64,000 nt of DNA. Origin: Calliopsis andreniformis (lineage: Eukaryota; Arthropoda; Insecta; Hymenoptera; Andrenidae). A model generated the notes under the pieces. That model had not been told where the DNA came from. It made no database searches and worked only from the letters and a program-made list of their open reading frames with translations. This document shows positions 52,760 through 64,000 of this stretch, piece after piece (the first letter of the stretch is position 1; each line of letters opens with the position of its first letter). The stretch is from assembly GCF_051401765.1 (NCBI RefSeq), contig NW_027480468.1:186001-250000 (forward strand), written 5' to 3'. A program made the translations under genes and the position numbers.

Positions 52760-54521
52760 AAATCCGCAACATTCAATCCTCAATCCTCAATCCTCAATCC
52801 TCAATCCTCAATCTTCAATCCTCAATACTCAATCTTCAATCCTCAATCCTCAATCCTCAATCCTCAATCTTCATTCCTCAATCCTCAATCCTCAATCCTC
52901 AATCCTCATTCTTCAATCATCTGTACCGAATACTCAATCTTCAATCCTGAATTCTCAATCCTCAATCCTCAGTCCTCAGTCCTCATACCTCAATCCTCAA
53001 CCCTCAGCCCTCATCCTCAATCCTCAATCCTCAATCCTCAATCCTCTATCTTCAATCCTCAATACTCAAACTTCAATCCTCAATCCTCACTCCTCAATCC
53101 TAAATCCTCAGTCCCCAAACCTCAATCCTCAATCTTCAATGCTCAATTCTCAATCTTCAATCCTCAATCCTCAATACTCAATCCTCAATCCTCAATCCTC
53201 AATCGTCAGCCTTCAATCCTCAATACTCAAGCTTCAATCCTCAATCCTCAATCCTCAATCCTCAATCCTCAATCTTCAATCCACAATACCCAATCCTCAA
53301 TCTTGAATCCTCAATCCTCAATCCTCAATTCTCAATCCTCAATCCTCAATCCTCGACCCTCAGCCCTCATCCTCAATGCTCAATCCTCAATCCTCAATCC
53401 TCAATCTTCAATCCTCAATACTCAATATTCAATCCTCAGTCCTCAATCCTCGATCCTCAATCCTCAATCCTCAATCGTCTATCTCAAATCCTGAATACTC
53501 AATCTTCAATCCTCAATACTCGATACTCAATCCTCAATCCTCATTCTTCAATCCTCAACACCCAATCCTCAATCTTCAATCCTAAATCCTCAATCCTGAA
53601 TTCTCAATCCTCAATCTTCAGTCCTCAGTCCTCAAACCTCAATCCTCAACCCTCAGCCCTCATCCTCAATCCTCAATCCTCAATCCTCAATCCTCAATCT
53701 TCAATCCTCAATACTCAAACTTCAATCCACAATCCTCAATCCTCAATCCTCAATCCTCAATCCTCAATCGTCAGTCTTCAATCCTCAATACTCAATCTTC
53801 AATCCTCAATCCTCAATCCTCAATCCTCAATACTCAATCTTCAATCCTCAGTAACCAATACTCAATCTTCAATCCTCAATCCTCAATCCTCAATTCTCGA
53901 TCCTCAATCCTCAATCCTGAATCGTCAATTCTCAATCCTCAATCCTCAGTCCTCAGTCCTCAATACACAATCTTCAATCCTCAATCTTCAATCCTCAATC
54001 CTCAATCCCCATTCCTCAATCCTCAATACCCAGTCCTCAATCTTCAATCCTCAATCCTCAGTCCTCAATTCTCAATCCTCAATCCTCAGTCCTCAGTCCT
54101 CAAACCTCAATCCTCAACCCTCTAGCCCTCATCCTCAACCCTCAATCCTCAATCTTCAATCCTCAATCCTCAATCCTCAATACCCAATCTTCAATCCTCA
54201 ATCCTCAGTCCTCAAACCACAATTCTGAAACCTCAATCCTGAATCCTCAATCTTCAATCCTCAATCCCCAATCCTAAATCTTCAATCCTCAATCCTCAAT
54301 CCTCAATCCTCAATCCTCAATCTTCAATCCTCAATACTCAATATTCAATCCTCTATCCTCAATCCTCAATCCTCAATCCTCAATCCTCAATCCTCAATTT
54401 TCAATCCTCAATACTCAATCTGCAATCCTCAATCCTCAATACCTCAATCCTCAATCATCAGCCCTCAAACATCAATTCCGAATCCTCAATCCTGAATCCT
54501 CAATCTTCGGCACTCAGTCCT

Positions 54522-54661
54522 CAACAATCAGTTGTCAATCCTCAATCCTCAATAGAATATCCCCAGTTCAGAGTTTTCAATACGCAATACTCAATCTGCA
54601 ATCGTCAAATCTCTATGCACAAACATCAATTCTCATCACTCAAGCCTCAACACTCAGTCCC
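54522..54661 (+). repeat. Anchor 42, subfamily A
   Basis: Counterpart of anchor 28 or 29; followed by the rare CTCAATGACAAGTAC. Confidence 0.88.
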
Positions 54662-56275
54662 AAATCCGCAACATTCAATCCTCAATCCTCAATCCTCAAT
54701 CCTCAATCCTCAATCTTCAATCCTCAATACTCAATCTTCAATCCTCAATCCTCAATCCTCAATCCTCAATCTTCATTCCTCAATCCTCAATCCTCAATCC
54801 TCAATCCTCATTCTTCAATCCTCAATGACAAGTACTCAATCTTCAATCCTCAATCCTCAATCCTCAATTCTCGATCCTCAATCCTCAATCCTCAATCGTC
54901 AATTCTCAATCCTCAATCCTCAGTCCTCAGTCCTCAATACACAATCTTCAATCCTCAATCTTCAATCCTCAATCCTCAATCCCCATTCCTCAATCCTCAA
55001 TACCCAGTCCTCAATCTTCAATCCTCAATCCTCAATCCTCAATTCTCAATCCTCAATCCGCAGTCCTCAGTCCTCAACCCTCAATCCTCAACCCTCAGCC
55101 CTCATCCTCAATCCTCAAACCTCAATCCTCAATCCTCAATCCTCAATCCTCAATCGTCAGTCTTCAATCCTCAATACTCAATCTTCAATCCTCAATCCTC
55201 AATCCTCAATCCTCAATACTCAATCTTCAATCCTCAGTAACCAATACTCAATCTTCAATCCTCAATCCTCAATCCTCAATTCTCGATCCTCAACCCTCAA
55301 TCCTGAATCGTCAATTCTCAATCCTCAATCCTCAGTCCTCAGTCCTCAATACACAATCTTCAATCCTCAATCTTCAATCCTCAATCATCAATCCCCATTC
55401 CTCAATCCTCAATACCCAGTCCTCAATCTTCAATCCTCAATCCTCAGTCCTCAATTCTCAATCCTCAATCCTCAGCCCTCAGTCCTCAAACCTCAATCCT
55501 CAACCCTCAGCCCTCATCCTCAACCCTCAACCCTCAATCTTCAATCTTCATTCCTCAATCCTCAATCCTCAATCCTCAATCCTCATTCTTCAATCATCTG
55601 TACCGAATACTCAATCTTCAATCCTGAATTCTCAATCCTCAATCCTCAGTCCTCAGTCCTCAAACCTCAATCCTCAACCCTCAGCCCTCATCCTCAATCC
55701 TCAATCCTCAATCCTCAATCCTCTATCTTCAATCCTCAATACTCAAACTTCAATCCTCAATCCACAATCCTGAATCCTAAATCCTCAGTCCCCAAACCTC
55801 AATCCTCAATCTTCAATCCTCAATTCTCAATCTTCAATCCTCAATCCTCAATACTCAATCCTCAATCCTCAATCCTCAATCGTCAGCCTTCAATCCTCAA
55901 TACTCAAGCTTCAATCCTCAATCCTCAATCCTCAATCCTCAATCCTCAGCCCTCAATGTTCAATCCGCAATAACTAATCCTCAAACTTCAATCCTCAATC
56001 CGCAATCCTCAATCCTCAATCCTCAATCCTCAATCCTAAGCCCTCAAACCTCAATCCTGAATCCTCAATTCTCAATCCTCAATCCTCAGTCCTCAGTCCT
56101 CAACCCTCAATCCTCAACCCTCAGCCCTCATCCTCAATCCTCAATCCTCAATTTTCAATCCTCAATACTCAATCTGCAATCCTCAATCCTCAATACCTCA
56201 ATCCTCAATCATCAGCCCTCAAACATCAATTCCGAATCCTCAACCCTGAATCCTCAATCTTCGGCACTCAGTCCT

Positions 56276-56415
56276 CAACAATCAGTTGTCAATCCTCAAT
56301 CCTCAATAGAATATCCCCAGTTCAGAGTTTTCAATACGCAATGCTCAATCTGCAATCGTCAAATCTCTATGCACAAACATCAATTCTCATCACTCAAGCC
56401 TCAACACTCAGTCCC
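56276..56415 (+). repeat. Anchor 43, subfamily A
   Basis: 10,030-base partner of anchor 36. The flank has CCTCAACCCTGAATCC instead of CCTCAATCCTGAATCC. Confidence 0.88.
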
Positions 56416-57079
56416 AAATCCGCAACATTCAATCCTCAATCCTCAATCCTCAATCCTCAATCCTCAATCTTCAATCCTCAATACTCAATCTTCAATCCTC
56501 AATCCTCAATCCTCAATCCTCAATCTTCATTCCTCAATCCTCAATCCTCAATCCTCAATCCTCATTCTTCAATCATCTGTACCGAATACTCAATCTTCAA
56601 TCCTGAATTCTCAATCCTCAATCCTCAGTCCTCAGTCCTCAAACCTCAATCCTCAACCCTCAGCCCTCATCCTCAATCCTCAATCCTCAATCCTCAATCC
56701 TCTATCTTCAATCCTCAATACTCAAACTTCAATCCTCAATCCACAATCCTGAATCCTAAATCCTCAGTCCCCAAACCTCAATCCTCAATCTTCAATCCTC
56801 AATTCTCAATCTTCAATCCTCAATCCTCAATACTCAATCCTCAATCCTCAATCCTCAATCGTCAGCCTTCAATCCTCAATACTCAAGCTTCAATCCTCAA
56901 TCCTCAATCCTCAATCCTCAATCCTCAGCCCTCAATGTTCAATCCGCAATAACTAATCCTCAAACTTCAATCCTCAATCCGCAATCCTCAATCCTCAATC
57001 CTCAATCCTCAATCCTAAGCCCTCAAACCTCAATCCTGAATCCTCAATCCTGAATCCGCAATCTTCAGCCCTCAGTCCT

Positions 57080-57219
57080 CAACAATCAGTTGTCAATCCT
57101 CCATCCTCAATAGAATATCATCAATTCACAGCTTTCAATACTCAATACTCAACCTGCAATCTTCAAATCTCTATCCACAAACATCAATTCTCATCACTCA
57201 ACCCTCAACGCTCAGTCCC
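57080..57219 (+). repeat. Anchor 44, subfamily C
   Basis: 10,030-base partner of anchor 37; no difference seen within the anchor. Confidence 0.88.
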
Positions 57220-59371
57220 CAATCCTCAATCTTCAATCCTCAATCCTCAACACTCAGACCCCAATCCTCAATCTTCAATCCTCAATACTCAATCTTCAAT
57301 CCTCAATACTCAATCGTCAGTCTTCAATCTTCAATACTCAATCTTCAATTCTCAATCCTCAATCCTCAATCCTCATTCTTCAATCCTCAATACCCAATCC
57401 TCAATCTTCAATCGTCAATCCTCAATCCTCAATTCTCAATCCTCAATCCTCAGTCCTCAGTCCTCAAACCTCAATCCTCAACCCTCAGCCCTCATCCTCA
57501 ATCCTCAATCCTCAATCCTCAATCCTCAATCCTCAATCGTCAGTCTTCAATCCTCAATACTCAATCTTCAATCTTCAATCCTCAATCCTCAATCCTCAAT
57601 CCTCAATCCTCGATCTTCAATCCTCAATACCCAAACCTCAATCTTCAATCCTCAATCCTCAATCCTCAATCCTCAATTCTCGATCCTCAATTCTCAATCC
57701 TCAATCCTCAATTCTCAATCCTCAATCCTCAGTCTTCAGTCCTCAATACACAATCTTCAGTCCTCAATCCTCAATCCTCAATCCTCAATCCTCATTCTTC
57801 AATCCTCAATACCCAATCTTCAATCTTCAATCCTCAATCCTCAATCCTCAATCCTCAACTCTCAACCCTCAATCCTCAGTCCTCAGTCCTCAAACCTCAA
57901 TCCTCAACCCTCAGCCCTCATCCTCAATCCTCAATCCTCAATTCTCAATCCTCAATCCTCAATCCTCTGTCCTCAAACCTCAATCCTCAACCCTCAGCCC
58001 TCATCGTCAATCCTCAATACTCAATCCTCAATCGTCAGCCTTCAATCCTCAATACTCAATCATCAATCCTCAATCCTCAATCCTCAATCCTCAATCCTCA
58101 TTCTTCAATCCTCAATACCCAATCCTCAATCTTCAATCCTCAACCCTCAATCCTCAATTCTCAATCCTCAATCCTCAGTCCTCAGTCCTCAAACCTCAAT
58201 CCTCAACACTCAGCCCTCATCCTCAATCCTCAATCCTCAATCCTCAATCCTCAATCCTCAATCTTCAATCCTCAATACTCAATCTTCAATCCTCAATCCT
58301 CAATCCTCAATCCTCAACCTTCATTCCTTAATCCTCAATCCTCAATACTCAATCCTCATTCTTCAATCATCTGTACCGAATACTCAATCTTCAATCCTGA
58401 ATTCTCAATCATCAATCCTCAGTCCTCAGTCCTCAAACCTCAATCCTCAACCCTCAGCCCTCATCGTCAATCCTCAATCCTCAATCCTCAATCCTCAATC
58501 TTCAATCCTCAATACTCAAAACTTCAATCCTCAATCCTCAATCCTCAATCCTCAATCCTCATTCCTCAATCGTCGGTCTTCAATCCTCAATACTCAATCT
58601 TCAATCCTCAATCCTCAATCCTCAATCCTCAATACTCAATCTTCAATCCTCAATAACCAGTACTCAATCTTCAATCCTCAATCCTCAATCCTCAGTTCTC
58701 GATCCTCAGTCCTCAATCCTCAATCGTCAATTCTCAATCCTCAATCCTCAGTCCTCAGTCCTCAATACACAATCTTCAATCCTCAATCTTCAATCCTCAA
58801 CCCTCAATCCCCATTCCTCAATCCTCAATACCCAGTCCTCAATCTTCAATCCTCAATCCTCAATCCTCAATTCTCAACCCTCAATCCGCAGACCTCAGTC
58901 CTCAACCCTCAATCCTCAACCCTCAGCCCTCATCCACAATCCTCAAACCTCAATCTTCAATCCTCAATCCTCAATCCTCAATACCCAATCTTCAATCCTC
59001 AATCCTCAGTCCTCAAACCACAATTCTGAAACCTCAATCCTGAATCCTCAATCTTCAATCCTCAATCCCCAATCCTCAGTCTTCAATCCTCAATCTTCAA
59101 TCCTCAATCCTCAATCCACAATCTTCAATCCTCAATACTCAATATTCAGTCCTCTATCCTCAATCCTCAATCCTCAATCCTCAATCCTCAATCCTCAATT
59201 TTCAATCTTCAATACTCAATCTCCAATCCTCAATCCTCAATACCTTAATCCTCAATTCTCATTCTTCAATCCTCAGTACCGAATCCACAATCTTCAATCC
59301 TGAATCCTCAATCCTCAGTTCTCAATCCTGAATCCTCAATCCTGAATCCTCAAGCTTCAGCCCTCAGTCCT

Positions 59372-59511
59372 CAACAATCAGTTGTCAATCCCCAATCCTC
59401 AATAGAATACCCTCAATTCACAGTTTTCAATACTCATTACTCAATCTGCAATCTTCAGATCTCTATCCACAAACATCAATTCTCATCACTCAACACTCAA
59501 TACTCAGTCCC
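59372..59511 (+). repeat. Anchor 45, subfamily B
   Basis: 10,044-base partner of anchor 38. It has AGAATACCC and CATCACTCAAC where the partner has AGAATATCC and CATCACTTAAC. Confidence 0.88.
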
Positions 59512-60119
59512 CAATCCTCAAGCTTCAAACCTAAATCCTCAATCCTCAATCATCAATCCTCAATCTTCAATCCTCAATACTCAATCTTCAATCCTCAACC
59601 CTCAATCCTCAATCCTCAATCACCAATCCTCAATCCTGAAACCTCAATCCTCAATCGTCAATCTTCAATCCTCAATCCTCAATCCTAAATCCTCAGTCCC
59701 CAAACCTCAATCCTCAATCTTCAATCCTCAATTCTCAATCTTCAATCCTCAATCCTCAATACTCAATCCGCAATCCTCAATCCTCAACCGTCAGCCTTCA
59801 ATCCTCAATACTCAATCTTCAATCCTCAATCCTCAATCCTCAATCCTCAATCCTCAACCTTCAATCCTCAATACCCAATCCTCAATCTTGAATCCTCAAT
59901 CCTCAATCCTCAATTCTCAATCCTCAATCCTCAATCCTCAGCCCTCAGACCTCAGTCCTCAATCCTCGACCCTCAGCCCTCATCCTCAATGCTCAATCCT
60001 CAATCCTCAACCCTCAATCTTCAATCCTCAATACTCAATCTTCAATCCTCAATCCTCAGTCCTCAAACATCAATTCCGAATCCTCAATCCTGAATCCTCA
60101 ATCTTCGGCACTCAGTCCT

Positions 60120-60259
60120 CAACAATCAGTTGTCAATCCTCAATCCTCAATAGAATATCCCCAGTTCAGGGTTTTCAATACGCAATACTCAATCTGCAAT
60201 CGTCAAATCTCTATGCACAAACATCAATTCTCATCACTCAAGCCTCAACACTCAGTCCC
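60120..60259 (+). repeat. Anchor 46, subfamily A
   Basis: 10,044-base partner of anchor 39, with the same TTCAGGGTTTTC. Confidence 0.88.
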
Positions 60260-60735
60260 AAATCCGCAACCTTCAATCCTCAATCCTCAATCCTCAATCC
60301 TCAATCCTCAATCCTCAATCATCAATCTTCAATCCTCAATACTCAATCTTCTATCCTCAATCCTCAATCCTCAATCCTCAATCCTCAATCCTCAATATTC
60401 AATCCTCGATCCTCAATCCACAATCCTCAGTACCAAATCCTCAATCTTCAATCCTCAATCCTCAACCCTCAATCTTCAATCCTCGATACTCAATCTTCAA
60501 TCCTCAATCCTCAATCCTCAATACTCAATCCTCATTCTTCGATCCTCAATACCCAATCCTCAATCTTCAATCCTCAATCCTCAATCCTCAATCCTCAATC
60601 CTCAATCCTCAACCGTCAATGTTCAATCCGCAACACCCAATCCTCAATCTTCAAACCTCAATCCTCAATCCTCAATCCTCAAACCTCAATCCTGAATCCT
60701 CAATACTGAATCCTCAATCTTCAGCCCTCAGTCCT

Positions 60736-60875
60736 CAACAATCAGTTGTCAATCCTCAATCCTCAATAGAATATCCCCAGTTCAGAGTTTTCAATACGCA
60801 ATACTCAATCTGCAATCGTCAAATCTCTATGCACAAACATCAGTTCTCATCACTCAAGCCTCAACACTCAGTCCC
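60736..60875 (+). repeat. Anchor 47, subfamily A with B-type left flank
   Basis: 10,044-base partner of anchor 40, with the same hybrid boundary. Confidence 0.88.
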
Positions 60876-62663
60876 AAATCCGCAACATTCAATCCTCAAT
60901 CCTCAATCCTCAATCCTCAATCCTCAATCCTCAATCTTCAATCCTCAATACTCAATCTTCAATCATCTGTACCGAATACTCAATCTTCAATCCTGAATTC
61001 TCAATCCTCAATCCTCAGTCCTCAGTCCTCAAACCTCAATCCTCAATCTTCAATCCTCAATCTTGAATCCTCAATCCTCAATCCTCAATTCTCAATCCTC
61101 AATCCTCAATCCTCAGCCCTCAGACCTCAAACCTCAATCCTCGACCCTCAGCCCTCATCCTCAATGCTCAATCCTCAATCCTCAATCCTCAATCTTCAAT
61201 CCTCAATACTCAATCTTCAATCCTCAATCCTCGATACTCAATCTTCAATCCTCAATCCTCAATCCTCAATCCCCAATCCTCATTCTTCGATCCTCAATCC
61301 TCAATCCTCAATCCTCAATCTTCAATCCTCAATACTCAATCTTCAATCCTCAATACTCAATATTCAATCCTCAGTCCTCAATCCTCGATCCTCAATCCTC
61401 AATCCTCAATCGTCTATCTCAAATCCTGAATACTCAATCTTCAATCCTCAATACTCGATACTCAATCCTCAATCCTCATTCTTCAATCCTCAACACCCAA
61501 TCCTCAATCTTCAATCCTAAATCCTCAATCCTGAATTCTCAATCCTCAATCTTCAGTCCTCAGTCCTCAAACCTCAATCCTCAACCCTCAGCCCTCATCC
61601 TCAATCCTCAATCCTCAATCCTCAATCCTCAATCTTCAATCCTCAATACTCAAACTTCAATCCACAATCCTCAATCCTCAATCCTCAATCCTCAATCCTC
61701 ATCGTCAGTCTTCAATCCTCAATACTCAATCTTCAATCCTCAATCCTCAATCCTCAATCCTCAGTACTCAATCTTCAATCCTCAGTAACCAATACTCAAT
61801 CTTCAATCCTCAATCCTCAATCCTCAATTCTCGATCCTCAACCCTCAATCCTGAATCGTCAATTCTCAATCCTCAATCCTCAGTCCTCAGTCCTCAATAC
61901 ACAATCTTCAATCCTCAATCTTCAATCCTCAATCATCAATCCCCATTCCTCAATCCTCAATACCCAGTCCTCAATCTTCAATCCTCAATCCTCAGTCCTC
62001 AATTCTCAATCCTCAATCCTCAGTCCTCAGTCCTCAAACCTCAATCCTCAACCCTCAGCCCTCATCCTCAACCCTCAATCCTCAATCTTCAATCCTCAAT
62101 CCTCAATCCTCAATACCCAATCTTCAATCCTCAATCCTCAGTCCTCAAACCACAATTCTGAAACCTCAATCCTGAATCCTCAATCTTCAATCCTCAATCC
62201 CCAGTCCTCAATTCTCAATCCTCAATCCTCAGCCCTCAGTCCTCAAACCTCAATCCTCAACCCTCAGCCCTCATCCTCAACCCTCAATCCTCAATCTTCA
62301 ATCCTCAATCCTCAATCCTCAATACCCAATCTTCAATCCTCAATCCTCAGTCCTCAAACCACAATTCTGAAACCTCAATCCTGAATCCTCAATCTTCAAT
62401 CCTCAATCCCCAATCCTAAATCTTCAATCCTCAATCCTCAATCCTCAATCCTCAATCCTCAATCTTCAATCCTCAATACTCAATATTCAATCCTCTATCC
62501 TCAATCCTCAATCCTCAATCCTCAATCCTCAATCCTCAATTTTCAATCCTCAATACTCAATCTGCAATCCTCAATCCTCAATACCTCAATCCCCAATCAT
62601 CAGCCCTCAAACATCAATTCCGAATCCTCAATCCTGAATCCTCAATCTTCGGCACTCAGTCCT

Positions 62664-62803
62664 CAACAATCAGTTGTCAATCCTCAATCCTCAATAGAAT
62701 ATCCCCAGTTCAGAGTTTTCAATACGCAATACTCAATCTGCAATCGTCAAATCTCTATGCAGAAACATCAATTCTCATCACTCAAGCCTCAACACTCAGT
62801 CCC
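62664..62803 (+). repeat. Anchor 48, subfamily A
   Basis: 10,044-base partner of anchor 41; TATGCAGAAAC form. Confidence 0.88.
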
Positions 62804-64000
62804 AAATCCGCAACATTCAATCCTCAATCCTCAATCCTCAATCCTCAATCCTCAATCTTCAATCCTCAATACTCAATCTTCAATCCTCAATCCTCAATCC
62901 TCAATCCTCAATCTTCATTCCTCAATCCTCAATCCTCAATCCTCAATCCTCATTCTTCAATCATCTGTACCGAATACTCAATCTTCAATCCTGAATTCTC
63001 AATCCTCAATCCTCAGTCCTCAGTCCTCATACCTCAATCCTCAACCCTCAGCCCTCATCCTCAATCCTCAATCCTCAATCCTCAATCCTCTATCTTCAAT
63101 CCTCAATACTCAAACTTCAATCCTCAAACCTCAATCCTCAATCCTAAATCCTCAGTCCCCAAACCTCAATCCTCAATCTTCAATGCTCAATTCTCAATCT
63201 TCAATCCTCAATCCTCAATACTCAATCCTCAATCCTCAATCCTCAATCGTCAGCCTTCAATCCTCAATACTCAAGCTTCAATCCTCAATCCTCAATCCTC
63301 AATCCTCAATCCTCAATCTTCAATCCACAATACCCAATCCTCAATCTTGAATCCTCAATCCTCAATCCTCAATTCTCAATCCTCAATCCTCAATCCTCAG
63401 CCCTCAGACCTCAAACCTCAATCCTCGACCCTCAGCCCTCATCCTCAATGCTCAATCCTCAATCCTCAATCCTCAATCTTCAATCCTCTATACTCAATAT
63501 TCAATCCTCAGTCCTCAATCCTCGATCCTCAATCCTCAATCCTCAATCGTCTATCTCAAATCCTGAATACTCAATCTTCAATCCTCAATACTCGATACTC
63601 AATCCTCAATCCTCATTCTTCAATCCTCAACACCCAATCCTCAATCTTCAATCCTAAATCCTCAATCCTGAATTCTCAATCCTCAATCTTCAGTCCTCAG
63701 TCCTCAAACCTCAATCCTCAACCCTCAGCCCTCATCCTCAATCCTCAATCCTCAATCCTCAATCCTCAATCTTCAATCCTCAATACTCAAACTTCAATCC
63801 ACAATCCTCAATCCTCAATCCTCAATCCTCAATCCTCAATCGTCAGTCTTCAATCCTCAATACTCAATCTTCAATCCTCAATCCTCAATCCTCAATCCTC
63901 AATACTCAATCTTCAATCCTCAGTAACCAATACTCAATCTTCAATCCTCAATCCTCAATCCTCAATTCTCGATCCTCAATCCTCAATCCTGAATCGTCAA

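Larger units (their letters stand above)
45091..55120 (+). repeat. 10.03 kb tandem duplication, copy 1
   Basis: Everything from 45,091 recurs from 55,121 onward. Anchors 46246, 47050, 49328, 50076, 50692 and 52620 map to 56276, 57080, 59372, 60120, 60736 and 62664, with offsets 10,030 then 10,044 (and 10,072 after about 53,350). The segment is itself composite: about 51,020-51,990 repeats 44,485-45,455 (offset 6,535), and 52,155-55,120 repeats 34,286-37,280. It includes C, B and A anchors. Confidence 0.88.
1..64000 (+). repeat. Heptamer satellite array, consensus TCAATCC (reverse strand GGATTGA)
   Basis: The window consists end to end of tandem 7-base units close to TCAATCC, with common variants TCAATAC, TCAATCT, TCAGTCC, TCAACCC, TGAATCC, TCATTCT and TCGATCC. 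No inverted segment and no unique insert was seen, and both window edges lie inside the array. Phase is kept over long distances and broken only by rare one-base indels, for example TACCTCAA near 1,671, CTCTAG near 32,306 and CAAAAC near 48,488. The + strand is nearly free of G. No gene, tRNA, rRNA, transposon or promoter could be supported on either strand. The likely setting is eukaryotic heterochromatin; that is inference, because no flanking DNA is visible. Confidence 0.97.
55121..64000 (+). repeat. 10.03 kb tandem duplication, copy 2 (runs off the window)
   Basis: Alignable to copy 1 to the last base of the window. Differences I saw include: a 14-base gain near 58,840 relative to 48,820; 28 bases present near 63,400 that copy 1 lacks; GTCCTCAGTCC near 58,750 (GTCCACAGTCC in copy 1); AGAATACCCTC near 59,404 (AGAATATCCTC); CCCTCAGCCC near 62,265 (CCCTTAGCCC); CCCCAATCATC near 62,591 (CCTCAATCATC); and TCTATACTC near 63,488. 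The left junction near 55,121 lies in plain heptamers, as expected for unequal exchange. Confidence 0.88.

Noticed and set aside
1..64000. CRISPR array
   Set aside because: Repeats are contiguous 7-base units with no unique spacers of constant length, no leader and no cas genes.
1..64000. Telomeric repeat (CCCTAA or CCCTAAA) or degenerate telomere
   Set aside because: The words CCCTCAA and CCCTCAG look similar, but no run of CCCTAA or CCCTAAA exists. The consensus TCAATCC differs at several positions and the higher-order structure is satellite-like.
1..64000. tRNA, rRNA or other structured RNA genes
   Set aside because: The near-absence of G on one strand and C on the other rules out normal stems; no tRNA box A or box B pattern was seen.
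1..64000. Heptad similarity of the translation to the RNA polymerase II C-terminal repeat
   Set aside because: Only the period of seven is shared; it arises because a 7-base unit always gives a 7-residue period. Residues do not match the Y-S-P-T-S-P-S pattern.

Overview
The whole 64 kb window is satellite DNA. I find no protein-coding gene, RNA gene, transposon, CRISPR array or unique sequence. The + strand is an unbroken, degenerate head-to-tail array of the heptamer TCAATCC. Every block runs in the same orientation, and the strand carries almost no G (0 to about 5 per 60 bases). Dense satellite of this length and higher-order structure points to a eukaryotic chromosome, most likely heterochromatin (pericentromeric, subtelomeric or an interstitial block). 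Nothing here identifies the species, and I do not recognise the heptamer as a named satellite family.

Above the heptamer there is clear higher-order organisation. The best landmark is a diverged 140-base block (20 x 7) that I call the anchor. I located 48 full copies and one truncated copy, in six sequence subfamilies (A-F), and every full copy has the same length from its first to its last marker. Between anchors the sequence is mosaic heptamer DNA, with recurring variant blocks.

Layout. 1-9.4 kb: subfamilies B and F, with local duplications (offsets 1,591, 1,001 and 3,212 bp). 9.4-25.4 kb: a diverged mosaic with subfamilies F, D, E and C, plus a block present three times. 25.4-31.5 kb: a transition zone holding three consecutive copies of an anchor-less 1,188 bp unit. 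31.5-45.1 kb: an array of roughly 1 kb units, mostly A with some B, with anchor spacing near 973-1,051 bp. 45.1-55.1 kb and 55.1-64 kb: a 10.03 kb segment and its near-identical tandem copy, which runs off the window.

The right half is visibly more homogeneous than the left, which I read as more recent amplification. Long open frames on the + strand follow from the repeat: TCAATCC has no stop in any frame and always reads as the heptapeptide S-I-L-N-P-Q-S. The - strand has TGA every 21 bases in every frame. These frames are not annotated as genes.
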